Assembly: GCF_014304815.1 (NCBI RefSeq)
Contig: NZ_CP047958.1
Coordinates: forward strand, 620,001 to 684,000
Reading direction: 5' to 3'
Source of the DNA: Synechococcus sp. MIT S9220
Lineage (GTDB): Bacteria; Cyanobacteriota; Cyanobacteriia; PCC-6307; Cyanobiaceae
DNA: 64,000 nucleotides
The position numbers were made by a program, and so were the translations under genes. Positions 57,436 to 64,000 of the stretch are shown piece by piece (the stretch's first letter is position 1; every line of letters begins with the position of its first letter). Under the pieces are notes generated by a model. The model searched no databases. It saw only the letters and a program-made list of their open reading frames with translations, and was not told the origin of the DNA.

Positions 57436-59007
57436 GTGCCATGGGCCCCGGTAGTGATCTGGCCACCCGCTGATGCCGACCATCTCTTGGTCTCCGCTGA
57501 TCAGATGCTCACTCTGGAGCGGCAGTGGCTGGCCAGCGGTCTGCCGGTTGCGGCTCTGATGGAAACGGTGGGCCAGCGCATGGCTGACTGGTTTCTGGCG
57601 CGTCGGCCATTACTGGATTCCGGCGTGCTTGTGCTGGTGGGACCAGGCCACAACGGCGGAGACGGGCTGGTGGTGGCTCGCAAGTTGCTGGAGGCAAATG
57701 TGGATGTGAGGGTTTGGGCGCCCTTACCTCTGCGTCAGCCCCTCACTGAGGAGCATTGGCGCCATTTGCTTTGGCTTGGCGCTGCTCCCTTGCAGTCGTC
57801 TCCTGACCCTGCTGAACAGGGGCTCTGGATCGAGGCACTCTTTGGTCTGGGTCAGAAACGGCCATTGCCTGGCGATCTGGCTGATCTGCTCCAACGCAGA
57901 CAGTGTGAGGCGCCAGGGCGTTTGGTGAGCCTGGATCTTCCCGCGGGCCTGGACTCTGATTCTGGCTGCCCCATGCAAGGCGGCGCCGCGATTGCTGCGC
58001 ACACTCTCTGCGTGGGATTGATCAAGCGTGGACTCATTCAGGACGCGGCTTTAGAGCATGTGGGCCACCTGCACCGCATTGATCTGGCTGTGCCTGTGCG
58101 GCTCACTGAGTCGCTGTCATCACCGGCGGAGCTGCGCCTGCGGGCTGATGATCTTGCTGGACTTCCGCGTCCACCGGAGTTGCCGGCGGCGATGAAATAT
58201 CAGCGGGGGCGTTTGTTGCTCATTGCCGGCAGTGAGCGCTATCGAGGTGCAGCCCACCTGGCGCTGCGTGGCGCCCTGGCCTCTGGTGCCGGCAGTGTTG
58301 AGGCCTGTGTTCCCGAAAGCGTCGCAGAGCATCTCTGGCAGCAGGCGCCTGAGGTGGTTCTGAGGGCGGGTCTCTCGTCGGATCACCAAGGATCGCTGGA
58401 ATGGGGAGAGGCTTTGGCGCCGTGTGATCTGGCTCGCCTGGATGCCGTCTTGCTCGGGCCGGGTCTGGGAATGGTGCAGGGGTGCTGGCAGCGATGGGCG
58501 GAGCCCCTGTTGGACTTCGCCGGCCTGCTGGTGATTGATGCTGATGGCCTCAATCAGCTAGCCGCTGCTGAGGGTGGTTGGCGCTGGTTGTTGAAACGCT
58601 CCGGACCGACCTGGATCACGCCCCACGGCAGTGAATTTGAGCGCTTGTTCCCTGAATGCCTGCAGGACTCTCCGCTGCAGAAGGCCGCGGCAGCGGCGGA
58701 TTACTCGGGGGCCGTGGTGCTGCTGAAGGGTGCTCACAGCGTGATTGCTTCTCCTGGCGGCGACTTGAGGCAGCTCACAGACACTGATCCTCAGGTGGCT
58801 CGTACCGGCCTGGGTGATCTTCTGGCTGGTCACGCCACTGGCTGGGGTGCCCGCTGTCTGGCAGCTAAGGGAAACCTCAGTTTCGAAGACCTTGCCGCAT
58901 CTGCCTTGATGCACGCCGTTGCAGCTCGGCGATGCGATCAAAGCAGTGGTGCAATGGCGATTTCAGATCAATTAGCGAGTCTCACGCGTTTCATGTTGCG
59001 ATCTTGA
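57436..59007 (+). CDS. nnr: bifunctional NAD(P)H-hydrate epimerase/dehydratase
   Basis: About 523 residues if started at GTG 57436. The ATG at 57394 (537 residues) is the mirror of the mnmA ATG in one CATG, which would leave neither gene its own leader, so I prefer the GTG. The N-terminal NnrE domain has [20 protein letters not shown] and [14 protein letters not shown]. The C-terminal NnrD (carbohydrate-kinase-like) domain has [41 protein letters not shown] and [15 protein letters not shown]. It repairs hydrated nicotinamide cofactors. Confidence 0.93.
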   Translation: MPWAPVVIWPPADADHLLVSADQMLTLERQWLASGLPVAALMETVGQRMADWFLARRPLLDSGVLVLVGPGHNGGDGLVVARKLLEANVDVRVWAPLPLRQPLTEEHWRHLLWLGAAPLQSSPDPAEQGLWIEALFGLGQKRPLPGDLADLLQRRQCEAPGRLVSLDLPAGLDSDSGCPMQGGAAIAAHTLCVGLIKRGLIQDAALEHVGHLHRIDLAVPVRLTESLSSPAELRLRADDLAGLPRPPELPAAMKYQRGRLLLIAGSERYRGAAHLALRGALASGAGSVEACVPESVAEHLWQQAPEVVLRAGLSSDHQGSLEWGEALAPCDLARLDAVLLGPGLGMVQGCWQRWAEPLLDFAGLLVIDADGLNQLAAAEGGWRWLLKRSGPTWITPHGSEFERLFPECLQDSPLQKAAAAADYSGAVVLLKGAHSVIASPGGDLRQLTDTDPQVARTGLGDLLAGHATGWGARCLAAKGNLSFEDLAASALMHAVAARRCDQSSGAMAISDQLASLTRFMLRS

Positions 59008-59160
59008 CTTGATCTGCAATTGAGGTTGACTTTTTTGCATTTTTTACACGATTCGCTGGGTTTTGTGTCGTTTTCCACGCACGAATCTGAAGGGTTGCTG
59101 AAAACACATCGCTGATCGTGAAATTCATAGGAAAGTCACTCAACGAAAATATTCTTCCCC

Positions 59161-60102
59161 ATGGTCTCCGCGGCAGCAGGGGTTTCAGAAACCCAAAAAC
59201 GACGAAGTAGCGATCCGATCAGTTGGTACCTCGCCACGATTGGCAGGATTCCATTGCTGACTCCAGCTGAGGAGATTGAGCTGGGCAATCAGGTGCAGCA
59301 ACTGATGCAACTCACCGAGGATGGAACGATTTCATCTGACAGTGAGACGTTTTCAAACAAGCAGAAGCGCATGATCCGTGTGGGCCTGCGTGCCAAGCAG
59401 CGGATGATGAAAGCCAATCTGCGTTTGGTTGTCAGTGTTGCCAAGAAATATCAGGGAAAAGGTCTTGAACTCCTCGATCTGATTCAGGAGGGTTCCCTCG
59501 GCCTTGAGCGTGCTGTTGAGAAGTTTGACCCCACCCGTGGTTACAAATTTTCGACTTATGCCTTCTGGTGGATTCGCCAGAGCATGACGCGCGCCATTGC
59601 TTGTCAATCGCGCACCATCCGCTTGCCAGTGCATCTGAGTGAGCGCCTCACCACGATTCGCAAGGTGAGCCTTGATCTCGCCCACAAGCTCGGTGCGATG
59701 CCCAGTCGACTCGAGATTGCCGAGGCGATGGATATGCCGGTTGCAGAGCTCGATTCGCTGTTGAGGCAGTCGCTCACAACCAGCAGCCTGGATGCACCCG
59801 TGAATGGGGAGGAAGGTCGCAGCTTCCTGGGCGATCTCATTGCTGATGCTTCATTGGGAGAGCCGCTTGACAAGGTGGAGCAGCGGATTCATCACGAACA
59901 GCTCGGGCGCTGGATGAGTCATCTCAGTGATCAGGAGCAGCACGTTCTCACGCTGCGTTTCGGCTTGAACGGCCATGAGCGGCACACACTGGCCGAAATC
60001 GGTCGTCTGCTTGAGGTCTCGCGAGAGCGTGTTCGTCAGGTGGAGCTCAAGGCATTGCGCAAACTGCGTAACTTGACTCGCCGCGTTGCACCCAGCTTCT
60101 GA
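59161..60102 (+). CDS. group-2 sigma-70 factor
   Basis: The protein has 313 residues. Region 1.2 is DPISWYLATIGRIPLLTPAE; region 2 has ANLRLVVSVAKKYQGKGLEL, DLIQEGSLGLERAVEKFDP and KFSTYAFWWIRQSMTRAI; region 3 follows; region 4.2 has RHTLAEIGRLLEVSRERVRQ. It lacks the long region 1.1 of the main sigma factor, so it is a group-2 (alternative, non-essential) factor. Cyanobacteria use several for light, nutrient and stress responses. An AT-rich 150-base leader precedes it. Confidence 0.92.
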   Translation: MVSAAAGVSETQKRRSSDPISWYLATIGRIPLLTPAEEIELGNQVQQLMQLTEDGTISSDSETFSNKQKRMIRVGLRAKQRMMKANLRLVVSVAKKYQGKGLELLDLIQEGSLGLERAVEKFDPTRGYKFSTYAFWWIRQSMTRAIACQSRTIRLPVHLSERLTTIRKVSLDLAHKLGAMPSRLEIAEAMDMPVAELDSLLRQSLTTSSLDAPVNGEEGRSFLGDLIADASLGEPLDKVEQRIHHEQLGRWMSHLSDQEQHVLTLRFGLNGHERHTLAEIGRLLEVSRERVRQVELKALRKLRNLTRRVAPSF

Positions 60103-60132
60103 TTGTTCAGAGGTGAGTAGCCCTTTGAATCG

Positions 60133-61047
60133 TTGAAACCACCACTCGTTTATCACGAGGTTTACAGCGCCCCGCTACCCAGTAGTCATCGGTTCCCGAT
60201 GGCGAAGTTTCGCCAGCTCGACAGTTGTCTCAGGGAGACAGGGCTGGCCAGTGATGTTCAGATGCATCGACCACTTCCAGTTCCTCGTCGTTTGCTGGAA
60301 CTGGTTCATGACCGTGACTATCACGAAGCGTTTGCCAGGGACCGGCTGGATCGTCAGGCTCAGCGGCGTATCGGACTCCCTGTCACCACGCCTTTAGTGC
60401 AGCGCACGTTTCTTGCCGTTGGCGGTTCGTTGCTGACTGCCCAACTGGCTTTGAAGCATGGTCTGGCCTGCCACCTCGCGGGTGGGACGCACCACGCCTT
60501 TCCTGCTTACGGCAGTGGGTTCTGCATCTTCAATGATCTGGCGATCTGTGCGCGCACGTTGCTGGAGCAGGAAGGCCTCACGCAGATCATGGTGGTGGAT
60601 CTCGATGTGCACCAGGGCGATGCCACTGCGCTGATCTTTCAACACGAGCCACGGGTGTTCACCTTTTCAGCGCATGCTGCGTCTAATTTCCCTGCGCGTA
60701 AGCAGAGCAGCGATCTCGACCTGCCGATCAGCGATGGGGTGGAGGATCAGGAGTACCTCGCCTTGATTGGCGACCATCTGCCTGATCTGCTGGACCGGTT
60801 GAATCCGCAGATCGTGCTGTACAACGCCGGTGTTGATCCCCATCGCGATGATCGTCTGGGACGACTGGCCTTAACGGATGTCGGCCTGCTGCAAAGGGAT
60901 CATCTGGTGTTGGATGCCTGTCTGCGCCGCAAGATTCCTGTGGCCACTGTGATTGGCGGTGGATACGACGCCATGACGCCCTTGGTGAAGCGGCACGCCC
61001 TGGTTTTCAGGGCGGCAGCTGATCAGGCCCGTTTGCATGGGCTCTGA
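60133..61047 (+). CDS. histone-deacetylase-superfamily deacetylase
   Basis: The protein has 304 residues from TTG 60133. The zinc site and charge relay are visible: LAGGTHHAFPAYGSGFCIFN (tandem His), VVDLDVHQGDATALIF (Asp and His ligands), LYNAGVDPHRDD (Asp ligand) and VIGGGYDAM. Bacterial members deacetylate polyamines, acetoin-related compounds or proteins; the substrate is not evident. It lies 31 bases after the sigma factor and may share its transcript. Confidence 0.9.
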   Translation: MKPPLVYHEVYSAPLPSSHRFPMAKFRQLDSCLRETGLASDVQMHRPLPVPRRLLELVHDRDYHEAFARDRLDRQAQRRIGLPVTTPLVQRTFLAVGGSLLTAQLALKHGLACHLAGGTHHAFPAYGSGFCIFNDLAICARTLLEQEGLTQIMVVDLDVHQGDATALIFQHEPRVFTFSAHAASNFPARKQSSDLDLPISDGVEDQEYLALIGDHLPDLLDRLNPQIVLYNAGVDPHRDDRLGRLALTDVGLLQRDHLVLDACLRRKIPVATVIGGGYDAMTPLVKRHALVFRAAADQARLHGL

Positions 61048-61058
61048 TCAGCTTGATG

Positions 61059-62162
61059 TCAGTCTTCAGCCCAGATGTACCGCGTCAGCTCAGATCCATC
61101 AGGTTCGGGTGCACTGAGGGCGAAGTCGACACAGTCCTGCACGATGCCATCGATTTCCTTCTCGATCGCCCGCAGGTCCTCGCTGCTGGTCAGGCCGGAG
61201 CCGACGAGGTCGCGTTCAAGCGCTTTGAGTGGATCGCGTTTGGCCCAGAACTGTTTTTCTTCTTCGGCACGCAGTTCATCAGGGTCAGCCAGTGAATGGC
61301 CTCGGAATCGGTAGGTCAGGCACTCCAAAACCGTTGGTCCTTCACCAGCCCGGGCCCGTTCAACGGCCCTCTGGGCGGCGGCCCGAACGGCCAGAACGTC
61401 CATGCCGTCGACCTCTTCTCCGGCCATGCCGAAAGCACCGGCCTTACGCCAGATCTCTGGATCGCTGGTGGCACGGTCGTGGGCCATGCCGATGGCCCAT
61501 TTGTTGTTTTCGACCACAAAAATGATCGGCAGCTTCCAGAGCTGCGCCATGTTCAGGCACTCAAAGAACTGCCCGTTGTTGCAGGTGCCATCTCCGAAGA
61601 AGGCAGCTGTCACTGAATTGCTGCTGGGGTCACCAAGGGCATCCCGCTTGTAGCGGCTGGTGAATGCCGCGCCGAGGGCGACTGGAATGCCTTCGCCGAT
61701 GAAGGCAAAACCGCCCAGCAGGTGGTGTTCTCTGGAGAACAGGTGCATCGAGCCACCGCGTCCTTTGCTGCAACCGGTTTCCTTGCCGAACAGTTCGCTC
61801 ATCACCTCTCGGGCGGGAACGCCGGCACTCAGGGCATGAACGTGATCGCGATAGGTGCTGCAGAACCAGTCGTGTTGTCGCTTCATGGCACCGATCACAC
61901 CAGTGCTCACAGCCTCCTGACCGTTGTAGAGGTGCACGAAGCCAAACATCTTGCCGCGGTAGTACATCTCCGCGCACTTGTCCTCGAAGCGACGGCCGAG
62001 GGTCATGTCGCGAAACAGAGCCAGGCCGGTTTCCTTGTCCACGGTGGCCCTTTGGGCTGTCACCAGGGTTGAGAGCCGCTCTGCATGGGCCCCAAGCAAT
62101 GACTGTCCGTCGGCGGAGGAGGCGCTGCGTGACTCTGTGCCGATTGCGATGTCCTGACCCAT
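61059..62162 (-). CDS. pdhA: pyruvate dehydrogenase E1 component, alpha subunit
   Basis: The protein has 367 residues from ATG 62162 ([13 protein letters not shown]). The thiamine-diphosphate motif is [20 protein letters not shown] ending near VVENN, with [20 protein letters not shown] and [15 protein letters not shown] as other family blocks. It decarboxylates pyruvate in the acetyl-CoA-forming complex; the beta subunit is elsewhere and the E3 gene is lpdA in this window. Confidence 0.95.
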   Translation of the reverse strand: MGQDIAIGTESRSASSADGQSLLGAHAERLSTLVTAQRATVDKETGLALFRDMTLGRRFEDKCAEMYYRGKMFGFVHLYNGQEAVSTGVIGAMKRQHDWFCSTYRDHVHALSAGVPAREVMSELFGKETGCSKGRGGSMHLFSREHHLLGGFAFIGEGIPVALGAAFTSRYKRDALGDPSSNSVTAAFFGDGTCNNGQFFECLNMAQLWKLPIIFVVENNKWAIGMAHDRATSDPEIWRKAGAFGMAGEEVDGMDVLAVRAAAQRAVERARAGEGPTVLECLTYRFRGHSLADPDELRAEEEKQFWAKRDPLKALERDLVGSGLTSSEDLRAIEKEIDGIVQDCVDFALSAPEPDGSELTRYIWAED

Positions 62163-62262
62163 GGCACCACCTGTTTGACCACAGACTTTAAGGGTCCATG
62201 GCGGATCGATGGGCAAAACCCCAGACACTGCCTACAGTCTGCAGCCAATAGCTGCAACGCTG

Positions 62263-64000
62263 GTGGACCTGCCCATCGACCATTTCCGTCTGCTGGGGGT
62301 TAGTCCGACGGCGGAACCTGAGGCCGTGTTACGCACACTTCAGTTGCGCCTGGATCGCTGTCCCGATCAGGGGTTCACCCATGAGTCGCTCAATCAAAGA
62401 GCTGAGCTGCTCCGCTTATCAGCAGACCTGCTCACGGACCCTGAACGCCGTGGCCAGTACGAAGCCACGCTGCTGGAACTCGGTCAGGACCATCCGGGCG
62501 ACACGGCTGGTCTGGAACTGTCCTCCAACTTGGAGGTGGCCGGACTGATGCTCCTGTGGGAAGCGCATGCGCCCCATGAGGCTTTCCAGTTAGCCCGCCA
62601 GGCCTTGCAGCCGCCTCAAGCTCCTGCGCTGGGCAGTGGCAGGGAGTCGGATCTGGCCTTGCTGGCGGCTCTAGCAGTACGCGACGCTGCCGATCAGGAC
62701 CAGGAGCAGCGCCGCTACGAGTCAGCGGCCAACCTTCTGCAAGAGGGGATGCAGCTGCTTCAGCGGATGGGCAAGCTTCCCGAGCAGAGGCAGGTGCTGG
62801 AAACCGATCTCTCCAGGCTTCGTCCATTCCGAATCCTGGATCTGCTCAGTCGTGATCTGGCTGAGCAATCGGCGCGTCATGAAGGATTGACGATGTTGGA
62901 GAGCTTCATCAGCGATCGTGGTGGACTCGAAGGTCGTGCTCTCGAGGGGCTGGAGACAGCTGATCTGCCCGCCGGCATGGATCAGGGAGCCTTTGAGTTG
63001 TTTTTTCAGCAGATTCGCCGCTTCCTGACTGTGCAGGAGCAGGTGGATCTGTACGGACGCCTGCAGGACGCCGGCTCCGCCGATGCGTCCTTCCTGGTGG
63101 TGATGGCTCTTGCTGCTGCAGGTTTTTCCCAGCGCAAGCCTGAACGGGTTCAGGACGCCCGCACCCGTTTGGAGGAACTGAGTCTTGATGGCCTCGACAC
63201 CCAGCCGCTACTGGGATGTCTCGATCTGCTTCTTGGCGATGTGGATCGGGCCGAGCGTCATTTTGCAAGCAGTCCTGATCCTGCTCTCAAGACCTGGTTG
63301 ACAGCGCATCCTGGCGATGCCTTGGCTGCGCTCTGTGACTACTGCCGCACTTGGCTCGGACGAGATGTGCTGCCCGGCTATCGGGATGTGGATGCCGAAG
63401 CCATTGATTTGGAGGCTTGGTTTGCTGATCGCGATGTGCAGGCTTACGTCGAGAGGTTGGAGCGTCAGGCGCAACCAAGGGACTGGTCTTTCGGCGACTT
63501 GTCTCCTCTGACGGTGGATCCCGATGGAACACTTCCGCTGCCTTTGCTGGATTCCGAGTCTCCAATCGATGCCCCAGAGGACAGCGACGATGCGCCTGGA
63601 GGAGGTTTCGTCTGGCCGTCATTGCCTCGCCCAACACTGCCGTCTATGCCGCAGTTGCAATTCCCGCAGTTGCAATGGCCGGAGTTGCCACAGCCCAGTC
63701 GTTCGACCTGGATCGGATCCGGGGTGTTCCTGGCTGTGGTGCTGGTGATCGGGGTTTTCAGCGTGGTTGGTCTTCGCCGCGATGCCGAGCAGCCCCAGCT
63801 GGCCGGTGAACCATCGATTGATGCACCCGTGGATCAGCTGCCTCCAGCTGGGCAACAGCCGGGCTCTGCTGACAACTCCACCGAAGCGTCCGAGCAGGAG
63901 CCTGCTTCAGCTGCTCAGTCTGACGCTGATCCCGTGCTGCGTTCCGAGCGTCCCTCCGAAGCCCAGCTGGAGGCCTTGCTGCAGGCCTGGCTGGATCGCA
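62263..64000 (+). CDS. ftn2: Ftn2/ZipN-like cell division protein, 5' part (cut by window edge)
   Basis: An open frame from GTG 62263 runs off the window after about 579 codons. The N-terminus is a J-domain-like segment (IDHFRLLGVSPTAEPEAVLR, LTDPERRGQYE), then a long helical middle (RESDLALLAALAVRDAADQD), a Pro-rich linker with repeated QFPQLQWPELP-type units, and a membrane helix (GSGVFLAVVLVIGVFSVVGL). This order matches cyanobacterial Ftn2/ZipN and plant ARC6, which anchor FtsZ at the membrane. The expected C-terminal IMS domain would lie beyond the edge. It is divergent from pdhA with about 100 bases between. Confidence 0.88.
   Translation, partial: MDLPIDHFRLLGVSPTAEPEAVLRTLQLRLDRCPDQGFTHESLNQRAELLRLSADLLTDPERRGQYEATLLELGQDHPGDTAGLELSSNLEVAGLMLLWEAHAPHEAFQLARQALQPPQAPALGSGRESDLALLAALAVRDAADQDQEQRRYESAANLLQEGMQLLQRMGKLPEQRQVLETDLSRLRPFRILDLLSRDLAEQSARHEGLTMLESFISDRGGLEGRALEGLETADLPAGMDQGAFELFFQQIRRFLTVQEQVDLYGRLQDAGSADASFLVVMALAAAGFSQRKPERVQDARTRLEELSLDGLDTQPLLGCLDLLLGDVDRAERHFASSPDPALKTWLTAHPGDALAALCDYCRTWLGRDVLPGYRDVDAEAIDLEAWFADRDVQAYVERLERQAQPRDWSFGDLSPLTVDPDGTLPLPLLDSESPIDAPEDSDDAPGGGFVWPSLPRPTLPSMPQLQFPQLQWPELPQPSRSTWIGSGVFLAVVLVIGVFSVVGLRRDAEQPQLAGEPSIDAPVDQLPPAGQQPGSADNSTEASEQEPASAAQSDADPVLRSERPSEAQLEALLQAWLDR

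Overview
The window looks like chromosome of a marine picocyanobacterium of the Synechococcus (cluster 5) type. The evidence is a phycobilisome linker, chlorophyll a synthase (chlG), the cytochrome b6f subunit gene petP, a nickel superoxide dismutase with its maturation protease, a ClpP3/ClpR pair, a group-2 sigma factor and a Ftn2/ZipN-like division protein. The core is fairly GC-rich and very densely packed, with many 1-4 base start/stop overlaps (ATGA, GTGA, TGATG) and many GTG or TTG starts. All names below come from reading motifs; no database search was run.

Layout. 1-515 is the cut end of a tyrosine-recombinase-like gene. 0.57-12.2 kb is core: an alkyltransferase-like protein, a membrane-tailed phycobilisome linker, rsmB, a class A PBP, chlG, petP, hisF, menG/ubiE, glyQ and comEC. 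At tRNA-Ser(CGA) (12196-12282) a variable AT-rich segment begins (about 12.3-16.8 kb). It holds a secreted cysteine-rich tandem-repeat protein, the wreck of a P4-type integrase plus an AlpA-like regulator, an SGNH hydrolase and a glycosyltransferase, followed by a sugar-phosphate transferase.

17.3-31.1 kb is core again: cbiB, ilvC, clpP3/clpR, a PIN/TRAM protein, hemW, panB, the SRP RNA, and the division/cell-wall run miaB-ddl-hyp-ftsQ-ftsZ. From 30.0 to 36.3 kb lies an unusual set on the plus strand: an enolase-superfamily epimerase, a DUF1611 (DgcN-like) protein, a DUF4359 protein, a cytosine-deaminase-like amidohydrolase and a GlcD-like FAD oxidase. The first two match the reported DgcA/DgcN pair for D-glutamate use in other marine microbes. 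tRNA-His, folC, argD, tRNA-Leu(CAA), murA and tRNA-Leu(CAG) follow.

41.8-48.6 kb is a second strongly AT-rich island, on the minus strand, coding for surface polysaccharide: two Wzy/ligase-like membrane proteins, a Wzx-like flippase and two tandem paralogous glycosyltransferases. After an 0.8 kb gap the core resumes (49.4-64 kb): a SpoU/TrmH methylase, lpdA, trpC, sodX/sodN, an FKBP isomerase, lnt, mnmA, the NAD(P)HX repair enzyme, a group-2 sigma factor, an HDAC-family protein, pdhA, and the N-terminal part of an Ftn2-like division protein running off the end.

The strongest leads for something undescribed are the DgcA/DgcN/amidohydrolase/FAD-oxidase set, the phycobilisome linker with a C-terminal membrane helix, the 32-residue Cys-pair repeat protein beside a dead integrative element, and two very small open frames on the minus strand near 31 kb.
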